Assembly: GCA_021234155.1 (NCBI GenBank)
Contig: JAJEKV010000070.1
Span: forward strand, 4,926,754 to 4,990,753
Length of the DNA stretch: 64,000 bases
From: Isoetes taiwanensis
Taxonomy: Eukaryota > Streptophyta > Lycopodiopsida > Isoetales > Isoetaceae
Reading direction: 5' to 3'
The position numbers and the translations under genes were made by a program. Under the pieces are notes generated by a model. That model made no database searches. It saw only the letters and a program-made list of their open reading frames with translations, and was not told where the DNA came from. Every line of letters begins with the position of its first letter. Position 1 is the stretch's first letter. Below are positions 26,312 through 37,021 of this stretch, piece by piece.

Positions 26312-27501
26312 TTCTTTTATACTACTATTACAAGTTTAGGGACAAAGAAGTATCCCATGACACTACTATTTGCATTATACAAAAGCATTGTTTATGGTCA
26401 ACCACCACTAGTACGATCTCACCATGTCCGCAGAGCCCATCACCGGTTGGTTTATAAGAACTTCAAGTTCTCCACAAAATGAAAAACATTAAGGAGAAGA
26501 AGTTTAGGTTACACGCATCCAAACAATGCAAATGTTAGCAACAACTTGGTAACAATGCAAGGGATGATGTTATGAAACTTCTTGGCTCATCGCCCTTCAC
26601 CTCAACATTTCCCATTAACATACATCCACTACTATACCAGTTATGTACATCACTTTGCATCCATACGCTGCTTACCCCAGCTGTTTTATTCTAGCATATA
26701 ACTTATAAGCCTGTTCAACTAGAGAAGTTTATTACATAGACAGCACATTCAACTGATATCTGAAAGTCTTTTCACCATTGTACAAGACGCTTTGTTCCTA
26801 TTATTATGTCAGCAAAACATACTTTCCCTTGACTGAAGACACACATTTTGCAGACTTCATTTTCAACAACCGAACCTACAAATACTCTATAATCCAAAGA
26901 ACATATAAATAGAACTGGAACCTACATTTCATGTCTATAAAATCCATTTAAATCAGTCTTAAACCATCCCAAACAGAAGGTAATAAAGTAATTATTCTTA
27001 ATCCTACTCCTCTCACTGAATTCAACATCTATCATACTTACTTAACCACCTTAAATGCTACATCACCAACAGGTATTTAAACATACAAGTATTATCATAT
27101 TTGTCTCAGATGTATCAACATGCATCTCAATGAAACATGCCACACCCTGGCCACGGAGCCCACCCAGCACACCTACAGATACAGAAACAGACCCCAACCC
27201 CCTATGCACTAGAAAACGGCATCACTACCCAATCTACCAGCCCGACCATAAACCAAGGCCCCACAAAGCTAGACCCAAATGCCTCCCAGAGCTATCCACT
27301 TTAAATATCACTATGACTCCAAACAAATACTACTAACCTTGTAATCTGGCCGACAAATACACAACCCGACTACACCCGGCCCGTGAACATCTCCTATCAT
27401 TACCGGGCATCAACCATAAGCTTGCACAATAACAGCACAAACCATCTACGGCGGCCATAATATCTAAGCTTAACCCTACCAAGGACACCCTAGCAAAGCA
27501 A

Positions 27502-27965
27502 CTAAGTTCTATCACCATCTTTGACCAAATCGTATCCGCGGTAGTTCAACACAAATGGGGGCAACATATATTTCAAGCCATATTCCAAAGATACATACTT
27601 ATGTTTAATTGAACTACTCAAACCATCAATGAACTTGTATCTAAATCCTGATGCAGATCCAAAAAGCGAATTCCAAACCTGGTTTTTGTCGCCTCCAGTC
27701 TCAGGATTTTGCATCTGCTCCTTAGAAGAACTTGCTTGCCGTTTAGCCCCATTTTGCCTTCCAAAATTATTCCTTGGCAGATTCCCCGCCATCTGTGCCC
27801 GACTCCTCCTTCCAGGATTACGAGGATAAACTCCCTTTGGCATTTTGCTTCACAACCACAACAGTCTGGATGTACTAGCCGATCAATCAAACTCCCACCA
27901 GTGCAGTATTTATGCTCATCCGGATTCAACTTTTTATACCACGCTTCACCGCTTTCCATCCCCAC
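27502..27965 (-). CDS. Two overlapping ORFs in unit B (copy 1), unrecognised
   Basis: The first frame (27965-27618, 115 aa) starts MGMESGEAWYKKLNPDEH and contains a Cys-rich VHPDCCGCEAKC segment. The second (27843-27502, 113 aa) starts MPKGVYPRNPGRRSRAQMAG and is Arg/Lys/Gln-rich. The overlap could mean frameshifting, a single ancestral frame broken by an old indel, or that only one is used. Both occur in all three B copies (31170-31573 and 38278-38696), so the arrangement predates the duplication. The basic second ORF could bind nucleic acid, which is inference. No family recognised. It could be a 5' exon of the retroelement. Confidence 0.4.
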
Positions 27966-28676
27966 GAACTCAGGGATGCAGATAGTATGTGTAGGCGGTG
28001 TACCTACCGCCCGACGGTTTAGCCTGCCATCTCGAACCCTAATCTCAGTGGTTCAATGAACGTTAGTTCATAGAATATTCCCATGTTTTATTTAAGTCCT
28101 CCCTTTACCATAGCTATAATACCTTTGTAACATGTAGACAATATCTTACCTTCATGCTCCACACACAACACCCATTATGTAAACAATTCAATCCGATAAA
28201 GCCAATCCCCATGATGCCGTCGAAACTAGATCCTCTATGCACATGGTAATGCCATAGAACAGGTCAAAAGCCATCCATCTAATAATAATAATACCAGCTG
28301 CCACAAGTTCCCAACTGGTTTATTCACTTATATTCTATATGACCAATCGTTGTATCCACCACTTAAAAAAGCACCATGTAGACACCCTTATACACCCCAG
28401 CATCACACCCAATGTCCTTTATGTGAACTATTTTTTTCATAGACGGCCAACATTAAAGGAGACCATAACCAATACATGGTATTCCCATAGGATTATGTAT
28501 AGGCCAACACCCCTAATCATAATGCATGTTGTCCCTAGGTGCCATGTACTAATTTCCTTTTATAAGTTCTTAATGGTCAATAATTATTATCTGCCTCTGT
28601 TTCTCATAATTCAGTATCATATCTTCCGTATTGCCAGCCCCCTCAACCTACTACCATTAATAACAACTTATTTTCA

Positions 28677-28705
28677 TCTTCTTCTTCTTCTTCTTCTTCT
28701 TCTTC
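28677..28705. repeat. (TTC)n microsatellite
   Basis: About nine TTC units ending unit B copy 1, immediately followed by the tandem SINE-like array. Confidence 0.95.
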
Positions 28706-29909
28706 GGCCATGATCCCCGACTGGTTACTGGGGTTATACGGCCATGATCCCCGACGTGGTAGAACTTGTGCCGATACGTGTCCTCCACTTTGGTTGCCTT
28801 GACCGGCAGTAGGATATTTCTAGCTAGTCTGTACAAGATGATATTCTAGTGACAAGACTAGTCTAGCTGGACCAAAAATAAAAAATACAAAAATTTCCGT
28901 GACTTCCTAAGGTGGGAGATATCCTGCCTACAAAGTGTGCATGTATGGCTAAAGTTTTGCCCAACGGATGTGTGGTGAGTTGGTATAGGCCTAGTAATGC
29001 CAAAATAAATGTGCACGTGGTCGGGGGTTCAAACCCGTCCAGTGTATATATTTATATTTGGGAGTTGGTTCTTGGGGTTATCTGGCCATGATCCCCGACG
29101 TGGTAGAACTTGTGCCGTGTCCTCCACTTTGGTTGCCTTGGCCGGCAAGGGATATTTCTAGCTAGTGCGTACAAGATGATATTCTAGTGACAAGACTAGT
29201 CTAGCTGGACCAAAAATAAAAAATACAAAAATTTCCGTGACTTCCTAAGGCGGGAGATATCCTGCCTACAAAGTGTGCATGTATGGCTAAAGTTTTGCCC
29301 AACGGATGTGTGGTGAGTTGGTATAGGCCTAGTAATGCCAAAATAAATGTGCACGTGGTCGGGGGTTCAAACCCGTCCAGTGTATATTTATATTTGGGAG
29401 TTGGTTACTGGGGTTATACGGCCATGATCCCCGACGTGGTAGAACTTGTGCCGATACGTGTCCTCCACTTTGGTTGCCTTGGACCTAAAGCGATGGGATA
29501 TTTCTAGCTAGTCCACAATGATATTCTAGTGACAAGACTAGTCTAGCTGGACCAAAAATAAAAAATACAAAAATTTCCGTGACTTCCTAAAAGGCGGAGA
29601 TATCCCCGCCTACAAAGTGTGCATGTATGGCTAAAGTTTTGCCCAACGGATGTGTGGTGAGTTGGTATAGGCCTAGTAATGCCAAAATAAATGTGCACGT
29701 GGTCGGGGGTTCAAACCCGTCCAGTGTATATTTATATTTGGGAGTTGGTTACTGGGGTTATACGGCCATGATCCCCGACGTGGTAGAACTTGTGCCGATA
29801 CGTGTCCTCCACTTTGGTTGCCTTGACCGGCAGTAGGATATTTCTAGCTAGTCTGTACAAGATGATATTCTAGTGACAAGACTAGTCTAGCTGGACCAAA
29901 AATAAAAAA
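28706..29909 (+). mobile_element. Tandem array of a tRNA-derived SINE-like repeat, about 340-bp period
   Basis: The array has three and a half near-identical units. Each has an A-box-like TGGTGAGTTGG (for example 29311-29321) and a B-box GGTTCAAACCC (29026, 29364, 29708). The spacing of about 53 bases is close to, but longer than, a real tRNA. These are the internal RNA polymerase III promoter elements of tRNA genes and tRNA-derived SINEs. A unit-wide body with CCATGATCCCCGACGTGGTAG and GTGTCCTCCACTTTGGTTGCC follows. SINEs are normally dispersed, so a head-to-tail array is unusual. It fills the gap between unit B copies 1 and 2. Confidence 0.75.
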
Positions 29910-32346
29910 TTAACATATCAGGAAACTATTTCTTTTATACTACTATTACAAGTTTAGGACAGCAAGTATCCCATGACACTACTATTTGCATTATACAAAA
30001 GCATTGTTTATGGTCAACCACCACTAGTACGATCTCACCATGTCCGCAGTAGCCCATCACCGTTGGTTTATAAGAACTTCAAGTTCTCCACAAAATGAAA
30101 AACATTAAGGAGAAGAAGTTTCGGTTACCTGCATCCAAACAATGCAAATGTTAGCAACAACTTGGTAACAATGCAAGGGATGACAGGTAAGCTATGAAAC
30201 TTCTTGGCTCATCGCCCTTCACCTCAACATTTCCCATTAACATACATCCACTACTATACCAGATTATGTACATCACTTTGCATCCATACGCTGCTTACCC
30301 CAGCTGTTTTATTCTAGCATATAACTTATAAGCCTGTTCAACTAGAGAAGTTTATTACATAGACAGCACATTCAACTGATATCTGAAAGTCTTTTCACCA
30401 TTGTACAAGACGCTTTGTTCCTATTATTATGTCAGCAAAACATACTTTCCCTTGACTGAAGACACACATTTTGCAGACTTCATTTTCAACAACCGAACCT
30501 ACAAATACTCTATAATCCAAAGAACATATAAATAGAACTGGAACCTACATTTCATGTCTATAAAATCCATTTAAATCAGTCTTAAACCATCCCAAACAGA
30601 AGGTAATAAAGTAATTATTCTTAATCCTACTCCTCTCACTGAATTCAACATCTATCATACTTACTTAACCACCTTAAATGCTACATCACCAGCAGGTATT
30701 TAAACATACAAGTATTATCATATTTGTCTCAGATGTATCAACATGCATCTCAATGAAACATGCCACACCCTGGCCACGGAGCCCACCCAGCACACCTACA
30801 GATACAGAAACAGACCCCAACCCCCTATGCACTAGAAAACGGCATCACTACCCAATCTACCAGCCCCGACCATAAACCAAGGCCCCACAAAGCTAGACCC
30901 AAATGCCTCCCAGAGCTATCCACTTTAAATATCACTATGACTCCAAACAAATACTACTAACCTTGTAATACAGCAGCAAATACACAACTGACTACACCCA
31001 GCCCAGTGAACATCTCCTATCATTACCAGAGCATCAACCATAAGCTTGCACAATAACAGAGCACAAACCATCTACGCTGGCCATAATATCTAAGCTTAAC
31101 CCTACCAAGGACACCCTAGCAAAGCAACTAAGTTCTATCACCATGCTGACCAAATCGTATCACAGTAGTTCAACACAGCAGGGGCAACATATATTTCGAA
31201 GCCATATTCCAGCATACATACTTATGTTTAATTGAACTACTCAAACCATCAATGAACTTGTATCTAAATCCTGATGCAGATCCAAAAAGCGAATTCCAAA
31301 CCTGGTTTTTGTCGCCTCGAGTCTCAGGATTTTGCATCTGCTCCTTAGAAGAACTTGCTTGCCGTTTAGCCCCATTTTGCCTTCCAAAATTATTCCTTGG
31401 CAGATTCCCCGCCATCTGTGCCCGACTCCTCCTTCCAGGATTACGAGGATAAACTCCCTTTGGCATTTTGCTTCACAACCACAACAGTCTGGATGTACTA
31501 GCCGATCAATCAAACTCCCACCAGTGCGGTATTTATGCTCATCCCGATTCAACTTTTTATACCATCGCTTCACCGCTTTCCATCCCCACGAACTTCGGGG
31601 ATGCAGATAGTATGTGTGGCGGTGTACCTACCGCCCGGGTTTAGCCGCCATCTCGAACCCTAATCTCAGTGGTTCAATGAACGTTAGTTCATAGAATATT
31701 CCCATGTTTTATTTAAGTCCTCCCTTTACCATAGCTATAATACCTTTGTAACATGTAGACAATATCTTACCTTCATGCTCCACACACAACACCCATTATG
31801 TAAACAATTCAATCCGATAAAGCCAATCCCCATGATGCCGTCGAAACTAGATCCTCTATGCACATGGTAATGCCATAGAACAGGTCAAAAGCCATCCATC
31901 TAATAATAATAATACCAGCTGCCACAAGTTCCCAACTGGTTTATTCACTTATATTCTATATGACCAATCGTTGTATCCACCACTTAAAAAAGCACCATGT
32001 AGACACCCTTATACACCCCAGCATCACACCCAATGTCCTTTATGTGAACTATTTTTTTCATAGACGGCCAACATTAAAGGAGACCATAACCAATACATGG
32101 TATTCCCATAGGATTATGTATAGGCCAACACCCCTAATCATAATGCATGTTGTCCCTAGGTGCCATGTACTAATTTCCTTTTATAAGTTCTTAATGGTCA
32201 ATAATTATTATCTGCCTCTGTTTCTCATAATTCAGTATCATATCTTCCGTATTGCCAGCCCCCTCAACCTACTACCATTAATAACAACTTATTTTCATCT
32301 TCTTCTTCTTCTTCTTCTTCTTCTTCTTCTTCTTCTTCTTCTTCTC
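29910..32346 (-). repeat. LTR-like unit B, copy 2
   Basis: Near-identical to 37022-39453. It carries the same overlapping minus-strand ORFs (31170-31573) and ends in (TTC)n at 32298-32346, which abuts the retroelement 3' region. Confidence 0.93.
32298..32346. repeat. (TTC)n microsatellite
   Basis: About 16 TTC units between unit B copy 2 and the 3' region of the RT-bearing element. It is (GAA)n on the coding strand. Confidence 0.96.
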
Positions 32347-32399
32347 CCACAAACCCTCCCTCGGGTAGCAGGCCCAACTATTTCATAGGTCATAAGGAT

Positions 32400-32432
32400 G
32401 CAGGACCCTTCCTATGAAAAGAAGGGTCCTGC
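32400..32432 (-). terminator. Perfect 12-bp hairpin downstream of the reverse transcriptase gene
   Basis: GCAGGACCCTTC pairs with GAAGGGTCCTGC around the loop CTATGAAAA. It lies 54 bases past the RT stop on the coding strand and about 55 bases before (GAA)n. The related hairpin at 23314-23345 has a different stem sequence but the same place, which suggests a selected structure. Confidence 0.7.
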
Positions 32433-32485
32433 TATCCTACACGAGAATATCCTATATCATATAAATAACTGCTTTAGACCATCAC

Positions 32486-34612
32486 TTATATGTTATTCAG
32501 AAGCATGTTGACATCATACATAAGGCCTGGAAATCTGTCACTTTGTAGCATCCTCAAAACACTTTCCCTCAAATCCTCTCTTTTGAACCCGTTATCTACG
32601 AATTCATTAATTAAATTTCTAATATCCTCAGCAGCAGCCAATGGGCAGCTGTGCACATATATATACGGCAGAATCTGTGATAATATGACCCTGCTCGCAT
32701 TAAGATAGGGCCTGCAGCTACTAGCATGAATAAACCGCATAATTTTAAACGGTAGCTTCACCCTTTTATCATATCTTGCTGTGGTATACAACCCGGTAGC
32801 ATGATTAATTACTTCAAACGTAATATTTAAGAAGTTCCCTTTGTAACCAATCTGCCCCGAGTGATTCTCCTCACATCTGTATTCTGTTTCATCTTTAATC
32901 TGCAGAATTTTCAAATTGTATATGTTGTAGCATTCCATATTATCTTTATTGGGCTGCAAGAACATCTGTAAGTCGCCTCCATTAGGGATAAACAGATCGT
33001 CCATATATCGTCTAGCGTCCTTAAATTTTACAACTTCACCGTAGCTTCCATTTTTTGCCAGCTTTTCAATGTGCCTAAATTCAAAGTATGATAGATAGAT
33101 GTTACACCACTCGGGTGAACATGAGAAGCCCATCGGTATTCCGCATTTCTGCCGCCAAACATTGTAACCTTGAATTACAAAGCAGTTAGTTAGCAGCCAA
33201 GTATTTAAATTGTAAAATTCCTGTTTACTCATGCATGTCCACCCCTGACCATCATGGCACTTATTGTCCCACCTAGAAACAGCATCGTCCTCTATTACTT
33301 TGAACCAAAATTTAAATTCCGCGCCGTTTCCTGTCATATATCTGACTGCCATATCTATAACCTCCCCCATAACCGCACAAATGCCATCCTTCCCCTCAAT
33401 AGGTATGTTTTCGTAACATTTGGAGATATCAGCCGAGAAAAGATTATTCATTTTACTAGGTAGATTTAGCATAACTTCATAAATGGAATTCACAACCCAG
33501 AAGGGGTTAACTTTCCCAGGTAGCATGACATTAACCCAACTTAACTTGTTCATATATGTTTTAGGCAACACATCTAAGATACCCCTCAATCCTCTGGTAG
33601 CAATTTTTGAAGGTAGGGTAAATACTGTCCGATTAGCATTTGTAATCCACCTGTATTCTGATTTATGAGCCTTAAATGTACCCAACAGATATGGTAATCT
33701 TTCCTTGTGCGGACAATCCAATCCGAAATTTTCTTCGAGCTGAACCCCAATATGCTTTATCAGGTCTTCCTTCACTAAATTGCACCTTTCAAAATCTTTT
33801 CCTTGTAGTCTCTCTCTAGCCTTGTCACGAATATGCCAAGGACAGATAAATGAGGGTACGTTTGATGCTTTGTCCACCCCAGCAATGTAAAGGTTTGCAA
33901 TCAGCCATTTCATGCATTTATTTACATCTTCATCAAACCATGCACATTTAACTTTTTTCTGATTCTTTATAATATCCAGAGCCTTGCCTTTTATTAATCT
34001 TACCAAACTCCTTTTAATGCCTGCTCTCTCATATGGATGTAATATTCTGGATCTCCCTTCATGTAGCTGAAAAAGATCATCAATTCCCTTATCCACATCA
34101 ATTAGAAATTCTTCCATACAAAGAGGTTTATCCGGAATAAAGTTAAGTCCTTTTTTGAACATGTTTCTTAGTTCTCGGGATTTGATAATATTTAGGTCCA
34201 TAGTCCTTACATGACCAACCTGCTCATCCACAAACCTCTGCATGCCTGGCTTATGACAAACACATTTAGGCATTTCTTCAGCAGCAAAAATCCTAAATGG
34301 TTTGTACATGTATTCAACCAACTGTTTTTCATATCTCCAACCAAACCCCGTATCTTCCATTATATTCTCCCCTAAAACCCCCAGCCTCTCAATAATATAA
34401 TCTTTTATACATTGTCTGAGATTGATCTTGTCAATAATTTTTGATGAGAATGTAAAGTGTATTCGTACCTTTTTTCTGACATCTTGTTTCTCATTATACA
34501 GTATTTTCCTGCCACTATGGCACCTAGTGATGACTCTATACGCATCATTAATCTCCTGCACCACCCATAAACAGTATTGATTAGGTCCTGGAGTACTTTC
34601 AACCAAAACCAT
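32486..34612 (-). CDS. Reverse transcriptase, Penelope-like, 708 aa
   Basis: This intact frame runs from ATG 34612 to a stop at 32486. RT fingers and palm motifs occur in order: GTFKAHKSEYRWITNANRT (about residues 310-330), motif A FSADISKCYENIP (about 385-400), motif B CGIPMGFSCSPEWCNIYLS (about 495-515) and catalytic motif C RYMDDLFIPNG (about 540-550). Spacing and the PMG-SP-IYL form of motif B resemble Penelope-like elements, the sister group of telomerase, more than LTR or LINE enzymes. A Cys/His-containing segment (PKCVCHKPGMQRFVDEQVGH, about 115-135) lies upstream. It would copy element RNA to DNA. It lies 550 bp downstream of ORF1 on the same strand. No nuclease domain was recognised in this ORF. 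A TERT-like or other RT lineage is the alternative. Confidence 0.82.
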   Translation of the reverse strand: MVLVESTPGPNQYCLWVVQEINDAYRVITRCHSGRKILYNEKQDVRKKVRIHFTFSSKIIDKINLRQCIKDYIIERLGVLGENIMEDTGFGWRYEKQLVEYMYKPFRIFAAEEMPKCVCHKPGMQRFVDEQVGHVRTMDLNIIKSRELRNMFKKGLNFIPDKPLCMEEFLIDVDKGIDDLFQLHEGRSRILHPYERAGIKRSLVRLIKGKALDIIKNQKKVKCAWFDEDVNKCMKWLIANLYIAGVDKASNVPSFICPWHIRDKARERLQGKDFERCNLVKEDLIKHIGVQLEENFGLDCPHKERLPYLLGTFKAHKSEYRWITNANRTVFTLPSKIATRGLRGILDVLPKTYMNKLSWVNVMLPGKVNPFWVVNSIYEVMLNLPSKMNNLFSADISKCYENIPIEGKDGICAVMGEVIDMAVRYMTGNGAEFKFWFKVIEDDAVSRWDNKCHDGQGWTCMSKQEFYNLNTWLLTNCFVIQGYNVWRQKCGIPMGFSCSPEWCNIYLSYFEFRHIEKLAKNGSYGEVVKFKDARRYMDDLFIPNGGDLQMFLQPNKDNMECYNIYNLKILQIKDETEYRCEENHSGQIGYKGNFLNITFEVINHATGLYTTARYDKRVKLPFKIMRFIHASSCRPYLNASRVILSQILPYIYVHSCPLAAAEDIRNLINEFVDNGFKREDLRESVLRMLQSDRFPGLMYDVNMLLNNI

Positions 34613-35164
34613 ATTAATATGTAAACCACCTTTAACATCCCTATCCTTACTGTTAGTAAACGCTTACAGGAACAGGCTTTAATTTTTAGTAAACCCATTA
34701 CATATTCAACTGCAATATTTGGGTATAATCAACGAATTATCATCAAACCACAGTATTTAATCCATCCCTTAAGACACCTTTAGTTTCGAATATTAGTCCT
34801 ACTCACTCATATGATATCCAATGCTTTCTATAAATCTTTGGACCAGTCCGTGTACTACTTTTGTATTTACTTTATGCATGTAAGTCAGGAAAAGCTTTCT
34901 CGTTACTTTAAGTAAAGGAATACATTGCATAAAACCGTATGAAACCATACGTAGATAAGAACCAACTGAACAAGTACAAAAAAGGATTTGCAAGTCTTAA
35001 AGACTTTGCATTCTGCCAGCCAACTGAATTAAACTAACTAGTACATCCCATGTACCAAGTTTCCATTACATAATGGGTGCAGTGGACCCGATTATGTTGT
35101 CTGCCATTAGCAGAAGCCCTTGAATTAGTACTGTGGACCAGATTCAAGGACAATAAGCATGTCT
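34613..35164. other. Spacer between ORF1 and the reverse transcriptase gene
   Basis: About 550 bp without a convincing gene. Short minus-strand open frames (34405-34698, 34799-34993) are probably chance. On the coding strand the stretch may be an intron or intergenic leader. Confidence 0.4.
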
Positions 35165-36655
35165 TCAGTAAATAAGTCTTGTCTTTTTCATTTCATTGAC
35201 ACTCTTAAAGATTTCTGGCCTTTCCAGTTTAGATACTGATGCTTCCCCTGGGGTACAGCCTACCATATCAGAGTTATCCGTAATGCTTATGAAGCTTTTT
35301 GAGCTGGAATCAGTACTGATTCTGGCAACCCTTGGAGGAAAATAATCATCACTCCCTTTACTAGGACGTTGCATAACTGTAGGGGTGACAACCTCATCCC
35401 TGCTCCGTTTAAATTTCTTTTTTGCAAACTCTTCATCCTTGATCATAACCTCACACGCTTCAACCAACTTTGTATCCCCAAATACTTGCTTAAGGTCACA
35501 CTGAGGACATGCTGCAAGTTTATTGGTAATCTTCACCATCATTTCCCTAACCTGCATGTATGCTAACTGTGCCATTATTGGCTTTCTCAAATTCTGCTGT
35601 ATGAAGCACAACATGGAGCCCATCCGACCAGCTTGTGAGTATTTTGGAAAGACCAACTCTAGATGGTTCAGGACAAACCAAATAGCCTGATCCAACCAGG
35701 TAATAGTTTCAGAACAAGGAGCCTGGCAATTACATTTGAAATAAGGACTGAAACTCCTCCAGATTCGATGCAGATATGAGTAATTCCTTTCAATATCAGG
35801 GTATCCCATATGAGCTTTAACAAACAATGTGGTACCTGTATTTTTTATGCATTTCTTATCGAAGAGGTCAGATCCAAATGGGAAGTTAATTTCAATCCTG
35901 TCCACAATCTTAACAAGGTTATTTGCAGAGTTTATAACCTCATTCATTTGTTCATCTGTAATCCCTGCCATCAGTCTCCAAGCTTTTGCACTAATAGGAG
36001 CAAGAGTACTGAAGTTCTGACTTCTCCATAATCCATGAGCAAATTGTTCACCTAGCCATTCCACTGCCATTTCAGAAATAATCGGAAAACGAACACAATT
36101 CTGCAAGGTCAGCCTCATTAATGTATCCCGATTAATTTCTCCTAAACAGGTCTCCTTCTCTTTCTTCATCAGCTCCACATCTTCCATTGGTATAAATTTG
36201 CCAAACCCATGACCAGCATCCTCTTCCACTAAGACACTTGTTTGGTTACATAGTACATTGTCTTCCTCTTCAAAGGTAGGGTCCTGTATATTATGAGTTT
36301 TTTCCAGAAACATAACACCAAGCTTAAATTCCAATGCAAGCATGTCATCCAAATCAGTTCTATCTGCTAAAATTTCCGTGGTCTCATTGAAAACTTGCTC
36401 AAGAATATTCAAGCACTCTTTTACCCTCATTTTTTGTTCGTCCATCTTTATGAATATCTCCAACCATGAACTGAAACCCAAGTGTTTAACTGGTGAAAAG
36501 GCACCTGGTATCAGCCCCTGATTTTGCACAAGTATAGCCTCGTGTATTTCCCTGTTGGGAATCATACAGAGAATAGATTGTACAGCTCGATTAGGTGCAT
36601 CACCAATAACTCCGTATCCAATATCCAGCAGTTGCTTGACCCATGTACTTTTTCC
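35165..36655 (-). CDS. Retroelement ORF1, possible P-loop protein, about 496 codons
   Basis: The frame is open from an acceptor-like AG (36656-36657) to the stop at 35165. An ATG at 36565 would give 466 residues, but the frame extends 30 codons upstream and begins GKSTWVKQLLDIGYG. GKST followed by hydrophobics fits the end of a Walker A motif (GxxxxGKST). The first glycine would then lie in an upstream exon in or near unit B copy 3. The middle of the protein has a Cys-rich FKCNCQAPCSETITWL and a CPQC pair. The C-terminus is Ser/Lys-rich (KKKFKRSRDE). No family recognised. It precedes the RT gene in the same direction and probably serves the same element. Confidence 0.6.
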   Translation of the reverse strand, partial: GKSTWVKQLLDIGYGVIGDAPNRAVQSILCMIPNREIHEAILVQNQGLIPGAFSPVKHLGFSSWLEIFIKMDEQKMRVKECLNILEQVFNETTEILADRTDLDDMLALEFKLGVMFLEKTHNIQDPTFEEEDNVLCNQTSVLVEEDAGHGFGKFIPMEDVELMKKEKETCLGEINRDTLMRLTLQNCVRFPIISEMAVEWLGEQFAHGLWRSQNFSTLAPISAKAWRLMAGITDEQMNEVINSANNLVKIVDRIEINFPFGSDLFDKKCIKNTGTTLFVKAHMGYPDIERNYSYLHRIWRSFSPYFKCNCQAPCSETITWLDQAIWFVLNHLELVFPKYSQAGRMGSMLCFIQQNLRKPIMAQLAYMQVREMMVKITNKLAACPQCDLKQVFGDTKLVEACEVMIKDEEFAKKKFKRSRDEVVTPTVMQRPSKGSDDYFPPRVARISTDSSSKSFISITDNSDMVGCTPGEASVSKLERPEIFKSVNEMKKTRLIY

Positions 36656-37021
36656 CTAAAATCATTCACCAGTCAGTAATGTTAAACCATTGAAAAAACC
36701 AAATCTTTATATTATAAGACCATTATGGATATGTATGCCAGATAACTCCAGCATGTGGAAGTCACTATTTCTTCTTCGATACATTTTTACCCAGATTATG
36801 ATCATACTTTGTACTATTACAAAAGCAGATTTAATTCAAGGTAAAAACATTCCACTATATCCACCCTGGTTTTTATCCCAGGCCATATCCATCAACAATA
36901 TTTATGTTCAATAGCAAATTAACGAAGCCTATTTTAAGTTTAAGACCAAATGCAGATAGAAAATATTTTTCTTTGCAAAAATTTAAAATATTCAGCACAA
37001 TAGAATCAAAATGTATTCCTA
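36656..37021 (-). other. Retroelement leader between ORF1 and unit B copy 3
   Basis: This contains GTGGAAGTCACTATTTCTTC (about 36757-36776) and the mini-hairpin CCACCCTGG..CCCAGG (about 36861-36881). It is diverged from, but clearly homologous to, the start of unit A. The true left repeat may therefore start near 36770 rather than 37022. Confidence 0.5.

Larger units (their letters stand above)
26312..28705 (-). repeat. LTR-like unit B, copy 1
   Basis: About 2.39 kb, near-identical to 29930-32346 and 37042-39453. Copy 1 lacks the first about 18 bp shared by the other two (TTAACATATCAGG..). It ends in (TTC)n at 28677-28705. It carries the two overlapping minus-strand ORFs described separately. 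Its + strand shows a splice-like arrangement on the minus strand near 26510: TGCTAAC followed by TTTGGATGCG/TGCAG. Confidence 0.92.

Noticed and set aside
28339-28713. 124-codon + strand frame ending in poly-Leu, recurring at 31960-32388 and 39071-39496
   Set aside because: The poly-Leu is the (CTT)n reading of the microsatellite and the frame is antisense to the element.
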